A DNA stretch of 64,000 bases from Rhodospirillaceae bacterium. Lineage in GTDB: Bacteria; Pseudomonadota; Alphaproteobacteria; Rhodospirillales; Rhodospirillaceae. Of the stretch, positions 9,053-18,563 are shown in pieces. The stretch's first letter is position 1. Each line of letters opens with the position of its first letter. The notes under the pieces were generated by a model. It did not search any database, was not told where the DNA came from, and saw only the letters and a program-made list of their open reading frames with translations. The stretch is from the NCBI GenBank assembly GCA_029245025.1, contig JAQWQC010000027.1, forward strand, positions 30,661 through 94,660, written 5' to 3'. The position numbers and the translations under genes were made by a program.

Positions 9053-10402
9053 ATGTCCGAATCATCGGCTGCCAATAACAAAAGAAATGAATGTGGTTCA
9101 GCGCCTTTGTCCGGTGTTTTGAATTCAAGTAGAAGGACGGTCCTTGGCCTACTGACGGGAATCGCTAGTGTCGCAATCGCACCGGACGTGTTGGCAGGTA
9201 TCAGGTCAGCCCTTTCATTCCGCCTGCACGATCATGGAACTCACACGCGCCTGGTATTGGAACTGACGGAAAGTGCTGATTTTAGAGTTTTTCAGCTAAC
9301 TGACCCGTTTCGAACTGTAATAGACCTATCTGAAATTGCCTGGAATTTACCGGAGGTAGAAACAGTTTTCAGAGCTGGCGTTGTTAGAGACCTAAGGTAT
9401 GGACTTTTCCAACCCGGGCAATCGCGTGTCGTCATCGATTTAGCTCAACCCGCAAATGTTGAACGTGCTTTCGTACTTGCTCCCACAGCTTCTACCCCGT
9501 GGCGGTTGGTCATTGATCTTAAGCCCGCATCTGAAGCAGCGTTTCTTGGTCAAATAGGCCCAGCAAATGGACGACAAGTTTTGAAGCCACAAGGACAAAT
9601 AGATTCGACTGTGGAACCAACGGAAAATGTAAGTATGGCGAACGTGCAGCCAACAAATTCCGGTATTCCTTTGCCTGATAAAAAACCTGCCGTTCGTCGT
9701 GCAGATAGAAAACGTGTGATTGCCATTGATCCGGGGCATGGTGGTGTGGACCCGGGTGCGATTGGGGTTAGTGGTGTAAGAGAAAAAGATATTACCCTGG
9801 CTGCCGCGCGTCAGTTGAAAGAATCTTTAGAAAGAACAGGGCGCTACAAAGTTGTCTTGACCAGAACTCGTGACGTATCTCTAAGGCTGCGCCAGCGGAT
9901 AACTATATCTCGCCGGGCCGCAGCAGACATTTTCATTTCATTGCATGCGGATTCTGTCGGTCGACCAGATGTGAAGGGTCTGTCCGTTTATACTTTGTCA
10001 GAAACGGCATCTGATAGAGAGGCTGCAAAGCTAGCAGAAAAAGAAAATAAGGCAGACCTTATTATAGGAATGGACCTTACAAATGAATCCAGCGATGTCC
10101 GCAATATCTTGATAGACCTCGCGCAAAGGGAAAGCATGAACCTGGCTGCTCATTTAGCTGCCAAGCTCATTTCACAGCTCAAGCGTGAAGTTACGTTGTT
10201 GCGAAATACGCATAGGTTTGCTGGGTTTGCTGTATTGAAAGCGCCAGACATGCCATCGGTACTTCTCGAAATGGGTTATCTCTCTAATCGTCAAGAAGAG
10301 AAGGCATTGAGGCAAAAGGGCTATCGCCAAAAGCTCGTTGTATCGATAACTCGCGCATTGGATAGTTATTTTGCAGATACAGATCTAACGAGCCGGATAT
10401 AG
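9053..10402 (+). CDS. amiC: N-acetylmuramoyl-L-alanine amidase (AMIN + Amidase_3)
   Basis: 449 residues. Cleaves the amide bond between MurNAc and the stem peptide to split septal peptidoglycan in the periplasm. Twin-arginine-like signal SRRTVLGLLTG at about 27-37, as in E. coli AmiA/AmiC. An AMIN targeting domain (about 55-165) is followed by a low-complexity linker and a zinc amidase domain from about 222: AIDPGHGGVDPGAIG carries the first His, EKD the Glu, ISLHAD the second His, and VLLEMGYLSN the catalytic Glu. The AMIN-amidase / PBP1A / prfB order downstream of rne is a familiar alphaproteobacterial arrangement. Symbol assigned by architecture. Confidence 0.93.
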   Translation: MSESSAANNKRNECGSAPLSGVLNSSRRTVLGLLTGIASVAIAPDVLAGIRSALSFRLHDHGTHTRLVLELTESADFRVFQLTDPFRTVIDLSEIAWNLPEVETVFRAGVVRDLRYGLFQPGQSRVVIDLAQPANVERAFVLAPTASTPWRLVIDLKPASEAAFLGQIGPANGRQVLKPQGQIDSTVEPTENVSMANVQPTNSGIPLPDKKPAVRRADRKRVIAIDPGHGGVDPGAIGVSGVREKDITLAAARQLKESLERTGRYKVVLTRTRDVSLRLRQRITISRRAAADIFISLHADSVGRPDVKGLSVYTLSETASDREAAKLAEKENKADLIIGMDLTNESSDVRNILIDLAQRESMNLAAHLAAKLISQLKREVTLLRNTHRFAGFAVLKAPDMPSVLLEMGYLSNRQEEKALRQKGYRQKLVVSITRALDSYFADTDLTSRI

Positions 10403-10535
10403 CAATGCCTTGATTTGGTTATGAAAAAGCCGTCTTTCTACACTAGACTTATATTCAAGTTTAAGGTGAGAAATATCTGGTGTCTGATATATTCCGCGTC
10501 GATCTTCAAAATTAACGGTTCGATAGTCTAATCCC

Positions 10536-12965
10536 GTGACTAGAATTCTTGCGACCTTATTTTGTTTAACTATGCTCGCAATTTTTGCGGCAGCGTCGAT
10601 TCTTGTCTGGATTTTCTATGAATATGGGCGTGATCTTCCCGACTACCGTCAACTCGCAGATTATGAGCCTTCGGTCATGTCTCGTGTATACGCAGGAGAT
10701 GGCCGGCTCATTGAAGAATATGCCATTGAAGGGCGGGTTTTCGTCCCATTCTCGGCAATTCCAAAAAACCTTATTAACGCGTTTTTGTCGGCTGAAGACA
10801 AGACATTCTATTCTCATCCTGGATTAGACTTTTTTGGCATCGCTAGGGCCGTGCTGACCAACGTGGAGGCTCAGTTCAGTGATCGGCGAATGGTGGGCGC
10901 GTCGACCATTACTCAACAAGTGGCAAAGAACTTCCTGCTGACCAATGAGTACAGTTTTGATCGCAAGGTTAAGGAGGCCATCTTAGCTCTAAGAATAGAG
11001 CAGGCTTTCGACAAAGATCAGATTCTCGAATTATATTTAAATGAAATTTATTTTGGATTTGGTTCGTATGGCGTTTCTGCAGCTGCCGTAAATTATTTTA
11101 ACAAGTCTTTGGATGAGTTGTCGCTTTCGGAAGTAGCATTTCTTGCTGGCCTACCAAAGGCGCCGAATAACTACCATCCAATTCGCCGATCTAAGGCTGC
11201 GCGAGAACGCCGCGACTATGTGCTGGCAAGAATGCTTGATGATGGAAAAATTTCTGAGGCGCAAGCCCAGTCTGCCAGACAGGACGCCATTGTTGTTCGC
11301 CGTCGGAATGAGACAGAGTATGTCGCAGGTGGGGAGTATTTTGCCGAAGATGTTCGCCGCGAACTGCTTGATCAATTTGGATCCGATACTCTGTATCGAG
11401 GCGGCCTTGCCGTTCGCACATCGCTAGATCCTAACCTGCAACAGATTGCTGACCGGGTGCTGCGAAGCGGCTTAATCGACTATGACAGAAGGCATGGTTG
11501 GAGAGGGCCGGTAACGCGCATTCCAGTTGGCGCTGGGTGGTCGGATAGATTATCTGCGATACAAAAGCCGCCAGCAGGTGCGGAATCTTGGCGACTTGCA
11601 GCCGTCCGAAGAATAACCGACGCCTCAGCGACTATCGTCTTTTCTAACGGTGAGTCAGGCAAAATTCCGCTCTCTGAAATTAAGTGGGCGCGCGCGTGGC
11701 AGCCTGAACAGAAACTTGGTCCTTCCGTGAAGCGTATAGGGCAGGTTCTTTTGGAAGGGGATGTAATATTTGTTGAGGCTGTAGAGGCGAGTGAGTCCGG
11801 AGAAAACTATCCAACGGGAACGTATGGGTTAAGGCAGGTACCAGAAATTGAAGGTGCCCTCGTTGCGCTTAACCCTCATACAGGCCGTGTTCTGGCGATG
11901 ACCGGTGGATTTTCTTACGAGAAATCTGAATTTAATCGCGCTACGCAGGCTAAGCGACAGCCAGGATCATCGTTCAAGCCATTCGTCTATCTAGCCGCGC
12001 TCGACAATGGCTACACACCGTCCACGCTTGTTCTAGATGCACCTTTTGTGATCGACCAAGGGCCCGGTCTTCCGAAATGGAAGCCTAAGAATTACAGCGG
12101 AAGATACTATGGTGAGTCGACTCTACGTACTGGGATAGAAAAGTCGCAGAACTTAATGACGGTGCGGCTTGCTCAAGCAGTGGGTATGGAGAAGGTTGGT
12201 GCGTATGCCCGGCATTTTGGCCTTGTGGATGACCTACCCACTAATCTTTCAGCAGCACTTGGATCGCAAGAAACTACGCTGATTGATGTTACAGCGGCAT
12301 ACGCAATGTTGGTCAATGGCGGAAAGAGGGTGTCGCCGACGCTAATAGATAGAGTGCAGGATCGAAATGGCGCAACAATTGTTCGGACCGATAGGCGTGA
12401 ATGTCTCATGTGTGGCCGAGTTCCTGTTGCTGATGGGGAGCCACCCTCCTTGCCAGACGAAAGGGAGCAATTGACCGACCCAGCAAGCGCATATCAGATG
12501 GTATCAATCCTTCAAGGTGCGGTTGAACGAGGTACCGGCCGTCGAGTGGCTGACGTAGGTAAACCATTAGCAGGCAAGACCGGTACGTCTAACGATAGTT
12601 TTGACACATGGTTTCTTGGGTTTTCCCCGGACCTTGCAGTAGGTGTTTTTGTCGGATTTGACGAGCCGCGTACCTTGGGGGCGAAAGAAACGGGCTCTAC
12701 AGTTGCAGCGCCCGTGTTTCGGGACTTTATGTCTGCTGCTTTGGCTAATGAGCCAGCTACACCATTTAGAATACCTCAGGGAATAGTATTGGTTCGGGTT
12801 GATCCCGAGACAGGGCTAGTCGCCACACCCGGGTCTCGCAGGGCTATTCTTGAAGCCTTCAAGCCAGGCACTGCGCCAACACGCCGGACCGCCGCCGTGG
12901 GTGCCTCACCTGGCACTACTGGATTTACTTCATCCGACCAGCCGAGCGCTGGTGGGCTTTATTAG
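10536..12965 (+). CDS. mrcA: penicillin-binding protein 1A (glycosyltransferase/transpeptidase)
   Basis: 809 residues, GTG start. Bifunctional peptidoglycan synthase anchored by one N-terminal membrane helix (about 6-28). GT51 domain: EDKTFYSHPG, STITQQVAKN, LYLNEIYFG. An OB-like insert (PCB_OB) covers about 310-420. Transpeptidase: active Ser in SSFKP (about 480), SQN motif (EKSQNLM), and KTGTS (about 680). The last 60 residues are a variable periplasmic tail. It follows the amidase by 133 bases and precedes the Cys-rich gene by eight bases. A class A PBP of typical length with all catalytic motifs intact. Confidence 0.96.
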   Translation: MTRILATLFCLTMLAIFAAASILVWIFYEYGRDLPDYRQLADYEPSVMSRVYAGDGRLIEEYAIEGRVFVPFSAIPKNLINAFLSAEDKTFYSHPGLDFFGIARAVLTNVEAQFSDRRMVGASTITQQVAKNFLLTNEYSFDRKVKEAILALRIEQAFDKDQILELYLNEIYFGFGSYGVSAAAVNYFNKSLDELSLSEVAFLAGLPKAPNNYHPIRRSKAARERRDYVLARMLDDGKISEAQAQSARQDAIVVRRRNETEYVAGGEYFAEDVRRELLDQFGSDTLYRGGLAVRTSLDPNLQQIADRVLRSGLIDYDRRHGWRGPVTRIPVGAGWSDRLSAIQKPPAGAESWRLAAVRRITDASATIVFSNGESGKIPLSEIKWARAWQPEQKLGPSVKRIGQVLLEGDVIFVEAVEASESGENYPTGTYGLRQVPEIEGALVALNPHTGRVLAMTGGFSYEKSEFNRATQAKRQPGSSFKPFVYLAALDNGYTPSTLVLDAPFVIDQGPGLPKWKPKNYSGRYYGESTLRTGIEKSQNLMTVRLAQAVGMEKVGAYARHFGLVDDLPTNLSAALGSQETTLIDVTAAYAMLVNGGKRVSPTLIDRVQDRNGATIVRTDRRECLMCGRVPVADGEPPSLPDEREQLTDPASAYQMVSILQGAVERGTGRRVADVGKPLAGKTGTSNDSFDTWFLGFSPDLAVGVFVGFDEPRTLGAKETGSTVAAPVFRDFMSAALANEPATPFRIPQGIVLVRVDPETGLVATPGSRRAILEAFKPGTAPTRRTAAVGASPGTTGFTSSDQPSAGGLY

Positions 12966-12973
12966 GACGTTTT

Positions 12974-13711
12974 ATGACGGCAACAAAAAAAGATTTTAAA
13001 GTTATTTACGACATGTTTTCTGCGCCGATTGCCAAAAAGTTAGATTGTGGCCGTATATGTGCTCCGCTTAATGATGGGGTTCCTGTCTGCTGCAGCACTG
13101 AGAACGCGATTCCGATTGTCGAGGACGAAGAGTGGAAACTCTTAAAATCCCGCACGGACCTATGGAGTATATTTAAGCCTTTCGACAAAGAATCAAAAAA
13201 GATTGTTAAAGAACTGCCTAAGTCGACATGTGCAGTCGAATGCAAGGGCGTAGCTTTTTGTGAGCGCGAGAACAGATCCCTTGCCTGTCGGTCGTTTCCA
13301 TTCTTTCCGTATTTTACGAAAGAGGGTGAGCTTATTGGTCTTGCATATTACTGGACATTTGAGGATCGATGCTGGGTCATTTCAAATGTGCAGGTGGCAG
13401 ACAAAAAATTTGTCAAAGAGATGATTGAAGCTTACGAGTATTTGTTCGATCACGATGAAGAGCAGTACGAGGCTTATTACGAAGAATCAGCAACAATGCG
13501 GCGGGTTTTTTCTAAGCGTAATGAGCCAATTCAGTTGATTGGTCGAGATATGCAGTATTTGCTTGTTCTGCCTAAGTCTGGAGGACGGGTGATCCCAACT
13601 AAGAAATCGGCATTCCTACCTACAAAACCGTTTAACTCTGATAAAGCCTACAGAAAAGCCATTAAGGAAGCAGGTGGAGACCCAGCGGGCCATCACCTGC
13701 CTAAGAGATGA
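12974..13711 (+). CDS. YkgJ-like cysteine-rich (zinc/iron-chelating) domain protein
   Basis: 245 residues, soluble, no signal peptide. Cysteines cluster in the first half: CGRICAPL, VPVCCS, TCAVECKGVAFCER and LACRSFPFFPY. The CRSFPFFP ending is like the CRxFP signature of the YkgJ family, in which clustered cysteines are proposed to hold a metal or Fe-S centre. The C-terminal half (from about residue 110) has no recognisable motif. Begins eight bases after mrcA, so probably the last gene of that transcript. Function unknown. Confidence 0.78.
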   Translation: MTATKKDFKVIYDMFSAPIAKKLDCGRICAPLNDGVPVCCSTENAIPIVEDEEWKLLKSRTDLWSIFKPFDKESKKIVKELPKSTCAVECKGVAFCERENRSLACRSFPFFPYFTKEGELIGLAYYWTFEDRCWVISNVQVADKKFVKEMIEAYEYLFDHDEEQYEAYYEESATMRRVFSKRNEPIQLIGRDMQYLLVLPKSGGRVIPTKKSAFLPTKPFNSDKAYRKAIKEAGGDPAGHHLPKR

Positions 13712-13806
13712 AATAGAATAGTCTTGCTGTGGCATTTGCATGCAGTCAATAAAATGTCCTTTTAAATGTGAACAAGCAGTTACCTGCAACTTAGTAAAGA
13801 AAAGTC

Positions 13807-14932
13807 ATGCGAGCCGATATTGAATCTATGGTCTCCGAAATAAAGCAGTCTATGTCACTGCTGAGGAGGCACCTTTGACTGGGATAATGCGCTTCTAAAA
13901 TTGGAAGAGCTAAACGCTAAAGCGGAAGACCCTGACCTTTGGTCCGTTCAATCTGTCGCCCAAAAGGTTATGCGGGAACGAACTCAATTAGAGTCTGCGA
14001 TCACACGGTACAGAGATCTCGAACAGGGTGTAGATGACGCTATAACGCTCGTCGAACTAGGCGAAATGGAAGGTGACGACGAATCCCAGAAAGAAGGGGA
14101 GAGTCTCCTTAATAACCTCAGACAAGAAGCGAGTAAATTAGAGCTAGAGAGCTTGCTTTCCGGAGAGGCTGATTCAAACGATTGCTACGTAGAAATTCAT
14201 GCGGGAGCTGGCGGAACTGAAGCTCAGGATTGGGCGGAAATGATAAGCCGTATGTACACGCGGTGGGCTGAGGCGCATGGCAACAAGGTTGAATTGATCG
14301 AAGAAAGTGTCGGTGAGGAAGCGGGTATCAAATCCGCAACGTACCGGATAATGGGTCTAAACGCATATGGGTGGCTAAAGACGGAAAGTGGTGTGCATCG
14401 TCTTGTTAGAATTTCACCATATGATTCATCGTCACGGCGCCACACTAGTTTTGCTTCGGTGTGGGTGTTTCCTGTAATAGATGACACTATAGAGATCGAC
14501 ATTGATGAAAAAGAGTGCCGCATCGATACGTATCGATCATCCGGTGCAGGCGGCCAACACGTTAACAAAACAGATAGTGCGGTTCGAATCACTCACAATC
14601 CTACGGGTATTGCTGTCCAATGCCAGAGTGAGCGCTCACAGCATCAGAATAGAGCTAAGTGTTGGGATATGCTGCGAGCACGTTTGTACGAGCTTGAGTT
14701 GCAGACTCGCGAAGCAAAAGCGCAAGCAACCGAAGAAGCAAAGTCAGATATCGGTTGGGGGCATCAAATTAGATCTTATGTCTTGCAGCCGTACCAGATG
14801 GTGAAAGACCTGCGCACAGAAGTTGAAACTTCAGATACTCAAGGAGTGCTGGATGGTGACCTTGACCAATTTATGTCTGCATCCTTGGCGGCTAGAGTTA
14901 AGGCAGATACGGATACTGCAGAAGCAGATTAA
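13807..14932 (+). CDS. prfB: peptide chain release factor 2, programmed +1 frameshift
   Basis: Reads UGA and UAA stop codons and triggers peptide release. Frame 0 encodes [14 protein letters not shown]...LLRRHL and stops at TGA 13876-13878; after skipping one base the product continues [22 protein letters not shown] to TAA 14930-14932, giving 374 residues, the normal RF2 length. Motifs: stop-recognition tripeptide as SPY ([15 protein letters not shown]; enteric RF2 has SPF) and the catalytic GGQ in [12 protein letters not shown]. Annotation from the internal TTG at 13901 would lose the conserved N-terminus. Ends convergently with bcp. Confidence 0.93.
13864..13879 (+). promoter_or_regulatory. 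prfB +1 recoding site
   Basis: The sequence AGGAGG, three bases, then CTT TGA C reproduces the classical RF2 autoregulatory frameshift element: an internal Shine-Dalgarno at the right distance, a slippery CTT codon and the UGA that RF2 itself reads. Low RF2 favours slippage and more RF2. Confidence 0.9.
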
Positions 14933-14966
14933 GCACGTATTGTTGTCAGACGGATTTCTACAACGC

Positions 14967-15434
14967 TTATAGCTTTTTGGTTGCATCTAGGACGGCTTCA
15001 ACATGGCCGGGCACTTTAACTTTGCGCCATTCCGCTCTGACAATGCCTTTCTCGTCAATTAGGAAGGTCGATCGTTCAATCCCCATATATTTGCGACCGT
15101 ACATATTCTTTTCTTTCCAAACACCATACGCCTCGCATGTCTCGCTTTCTTCATCAGATGCGAGTTCAAAATGCAAATCATATTTCGTTTTAAATTTCTC
15201 GTGCTTGGCAAGGCTGTCCTTAGAGACCCCAACTATTTCAGCATTAGCGGATAAAAACTCTGATCGTTTGTCACTAAATCCGCAGGCTTCTTTCGTGCAG
15301 CCAGGTGTGTCGTCTTTTGGATAGAAATATAAGACTACCTTCTTGCCTTTAAGTGACTTTAGCGAAAATATTTCTCCACCTGTCGCGGGTAAATTGAATG
15401 AGGGTGCCTTGCTTCCGATTACGATTTTTGCCAT
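14967..15434 (-). CDS. bcp: thioredoxin-dependent peroxiredoxin (BCP/PrxQ)
   Basis: 155 residues, cytoplasmic. Reduces hydroperoxides. The peroxidatic Cys lies in DTPGCTKEACGFSD, with the second Cys five residues on, the arrangement of atypical two-Cys PrxQ proteins. YFYPKDDTPGCT and the late Arg of RSTFLIDEKG complete the active site. Begins 34 bases after glnE ends on the same strand, so probably co-transcribed with it. Confidence 0.95.
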   Translation of the reverse strand: MAKIVIGSKAPSFNLPATGGEIFSLKSLKGKKVVLYFYPKDDTPGCTKEACGFSDKRSEFLSANAEIVGVSKDSLAKHEKFKTKYDLHFELASDEESETCEAYGVWKEKNMYGRKYMGIERSTFLIDEKGIVRAEWRKVKVPGHVEAVLDATKKL

Positions 15435-15468
15435 GTGCGCTCCGGTAAGATTGAATTTTTATCAAGGT

Positions 15469-18438
15469 TTAGTTTCTGTTGTCGGGTTCAATAATCTGTT
15501 TGAAGGTGTTGCTTATTTTCTCTCTCATTTCCTGGATTCTATTTTCTAAATCTTCGCGTGTTGGAAGCAGGGTTACGTTTAATAAGCGTTTCTCCAGTCC
15601 CTTTGGAATTTCTGACGATAGCGTAGAAGAATCAAGGGTGAGCCTTAAGAGCCATAATAGGTCGTTCCACAAGACCAAACCAAATTGGAGTAGGTGAGCA
15701 TCTGTTTCTTCCAAGAGTCCTTTCGAAGCCAAAATATTTAAAGCGTCGATAGAGCTATGCGGAAAGGAGCTAACCAATCTTTCGTGGTTAAGTAGAGTAT
15801 GAAACTGAACCAAAAATTCAGTGTCCATTAGGCCGCCGGCCATATGTTTGATGTCTAGGATCGAATCATCGCTGTACTGTTGTTTAATACGAACGCGCAT
15901 TTCGGAAATAGCATTGGCCACTTCATTTGCCGTTCTTTTTGACTTCAACGCCTTGAATATCGCCTGATTAATCTGGCTTTCTAGATGCCCAGTGGAGTAG
16001 ACGACCCGGGCTTTAGTGAGTGCTAAATGTTCCCATATCCACGCATCTTCGTGTTGGTATTTGCTAAAAGCCTCAAGGCTTGAAGCGATAGGGCCTTGGT
16101 CTCCTGAGGGTCGTAAGCGTAAATCTATTTCATATAAACGCCCCTCAGCCGTCAATACGGATAAGGCTGAGACAATTCTTTGGGTAAGACGCATGAAGTA
16201 CACACTTGCGGCAAGCGTGCGACGCCCCCCCGAGGATTCAGAGTTGGTAGGGCTATCGTAAATAAAAACCAAATCCAGGTCTGAAGTCGGCATAAGTTCA
16301 GAGCTACCCAACTTTCCATATGCTAAAATAGCAAAGTCTGCTTCTTGGATTTGTCCAAACTGGCTCGCGAATTCATCACGTACGTGAGGTACGAGCGCAT
16401 TTATTGTCGTTTCTGCAATCACACTTAGAGCTTTGGCTCCCTCGGCGGGAGTAACTAAAGATCTTAGCGCCTGAACACCGACACGGAAGCGGAGGTCATT
16501 GGTCCATCTTCGGCACGCATCTAGCTTGGCTTCATATCCACTAGCTCTTTCTAGTATCCTTCCTAAATCGTCAGAAAGTATAGACGCTGCAGCTATGTTC
16601 TCGAAAAAGTCGGGATCCAGAACGTAATCAAGCCGCTCGCTTGAGGCGTTGAGGTAGTCGGCAAGCCGGGGGGCATCGCCCATTATATCTGCAAGTAAGT
16701 CTAGGATTTCAGGGTGTGCGTAGAACACGGAGAACAGCTGTACTCCGGCAGGCAATTGCTTAAGAAATGTATCAAATTTTAAGAAGGCCCGGTCTGGAAG
16801 CGTTGTTTTGCTAAATGCAGAAACCAAGTTAGGTACGATTTCAGTCAATATTTGTCGTGACCTTGTGCTCTTTGTGGCCCTGTATTTTCCTGTGTGCCAC
16901 GCCCTAATGATTTCGGAAATAGTTTCCGGATTTGCGAATCCTAATCTTGTGAGCGTCGCCAAGGTTTCAGGGTCGTGATCTGTTCCTGTGAAAACAAGAT
17001 TGCCATCAACTGTAAGGTCTGGGGCGTCTTCAAAGAGGTTAGCGTAGTGGCGTTCAACCACTTTGAGGTGATTGGTAACAGCGTCACTAAATTGAGAGAA
17101 GTCATTGTACCCTAAGAATACGGATATAGCCTCTGCGCGCCCTGGGTCTTCTGGAATTCTCTGGGTTTGTTCGTCATTTATCATCTGTATGCGGTGTTCA
17201 AGGGTGCGGAGAAAAATGTACGATTCCTTAAGTTCCAGTGACGTTCTTTCATCAATCAAATCATAGTCGTGTAGCCTAGCAAGACCTTCTACAGTCTTAG
17301 TTTCGCGAAGCGATGGATTCCTTCCGCCCCAAATGAGTTGCTGAATTTGAACAAAAAACTCGATTTCACGAATGCCGCCGCGACCGACTTTAATGTCGTG
17401 TCCAAGTACGTCGATCTCATGCCCACCCTTAGACGCATAGATTTGTCTTTTGATCGAGTGGATGTCTTGAATTGCATAGAAATCTAAAGATTTTCGCCAA
17501 ATAAAGGGCTCCAGTCGTTTTAGAAAAGCGCTGCCAACTATGTTGTCACCAGCAATAACTCGCGCCTTGATTAGCGCAGATCTTTCCCAGTTCTGTCCCC
17601 AACTTTCATAATAGAGTTCTGCGGCCTCTGTTGAAACTGCGGCTGCGGTTGAACGCGGATCAGGTCTAAGGCGAAGGTCCGTTCTGAAGACGTAACCGTC
17701 CGCTGTTCGTTCATCCAGAATGTTTACAAGTTCTTTGGTGATCTTGACGGCAAATTCTTGGGGCGATTTTTCGCCTTTGTAATTTAGTGCTTCAGTATCG
17801 AAGAGCACTATCAAGTCTATATCAGAGGAGTAGTTTAGTTCTTGTGCCCCCAGCTTGCCGAGGGCGAGTACAAATAGACCGCATCCAGTTTGCGGGTTCT
17901 CAATGTCAGGAAGTTCAATATTGCCCTTTTTCTCCTCGGAAAGCAGTAGGGCGTTAACAGCCTCTGAAACACATAAATCGGCGAAGTCTGATAAATTACT
18001 TACGACGTCGAACAGGTCCCAGAGCTTGGATATGTCGCATATCGCAATGTGAAGTGCCGCTTCTTCTTTCTTTTGACGCAATAGGGCCCTAAGTGTCTCT
18101 GTTTCGTATTCTGAATCACGTATATCTTCGTAAAGTTTGTTTAAGAAAGTTGCCCACGCATCATTGGGGTGCTGCTTGATCAACCTAGAGAAGCATTGCG
18201 GGTTTTTTATTGCTGCTTTAGATAAGAAAGGGCTATTCCCGAATAGGCATTTGACGAGGGCAGCAATTGTAATTTCAGGTATATCCAGAAGATGGCTGTT
18301 CTCTTTGATTCCTGCATTGGGAGCAGCTTCATTGTCCCACTTGTCTATGTAACTTTCACATTGCTTAAGATCGTAGGCGCGAGGGAGGATATTTTCTGGC
18401 ATACTCGCTCCACTATGATCAATCTTGCCGTTCATCAT
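15469..18438 (-). CDS. glnE: bifunctional glutamine synthetase adenylyltransferase/adenylyl-removing enzyme
   Basis: 989 residues, the usual full length. Adds AMP to, or removes it from, glutamine synthetase in response to PII and glutamine, adjusting nitrogen assimilation. Two nucleotidyltransferase domains are visible: the first with GKLGAQELNYSSDIDLIVLFD-type motif (about 190-215) and the second with GKLGSSELMPTSDLDLVF (about 710-735), both keeping their Asp pairs. Each is followed by a helical GlnD/PII-uridylyltransferase-like region. First gene of a likely glnE-bcp unit. Confidence 0.96.
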   Translation of the reverse strand: MMNGKIDHSGASMPENILPRAYDLKQCESYIDKWDNEAAPNAGIKENSHLLDIPEITIAALVKCLFGNSPFLSKAAIKNPQCFSRLIKQHPNDAWATFLNKLYEDIRDSEYETETLRALLRQKKEEAALHIAICDISKLWDLFDVVSNLSDFADLCVSEAVNALLLSEEKKGNIELPDIENPQTGCGLFVLALGKLGAQELNYSSDIDLIVLFDTEALNYKGEKSPQEFAVKITKELVNILDERTADGYVFRTDLRLRPDPRSTAAAVSTEAAELYYESWGQNWERSALIKARVIAGDNIVGSAFLKRLEPFIWRKSLDFYAIQDIHSIKRQIYASKGGHEIDVLGHDIKVGRGGIREIEFFVQIQQLIWGGRNPSLRETKTVEGLARLHDYDLIDERTSLELKESYIFLRTLEHRIQMINDEQTQRIPEDPGRAEAISVFLGYNDFSQFSDAVTNHLKVVERHYANLFEDAPDLTVDGNLVFTGTDHDPETLATLTRLGFANPETISEIIRAWHTGKYRATKSTRSRQILTEIVPNLVSAFSKTTLPDRAFLKFDTFLKQLPAGVQLFSVFYAHPEILDLLADIMGDAPRLADYLNASSERLDYVLDPDFFENIAAASILSDDLGRILERASGYEAKLDACRRWTNDLRFRVGVQALRSLVTPAEGAKALSVIAETTINALVPHVRDEFASQFGQIQEADFAILAYGKLGSSELMPTSDLDLVFIYDSPTNSESSGGRRTLAASVYFMRLTQRIVSALSVLTAEGRLYEIDLRLRPSGDQGPIASSLEAFSKYQHEDAWIWEHLALTKARVVYSTGHLESQINQAIFKALKSKRTANEVANAISEMRVRIKQQYSDDSILDIKHMAGGLMDTEFLVQFHTLLNHERLVSSFPHSSIDALNILASKGLLEETDAHLLQFGLVLWNDLLWLLRLTLDSSTLSSEIPKGLEKRLLNVTLLPTREDLENRIQEMREKISNTFKQIIEPDNRN

Positions 18439-18563
18439 TGAAGTCTACCAGGGATGCAGAATTTTTGCGCAAGTTACTAGGCAGATTTAATTGTATTTAC
18501 ACCTATACGAGCAATGTAACAGCTGAGCTAGAGATTACCGGCGCAGCAGGGTGGGATTGAGAC

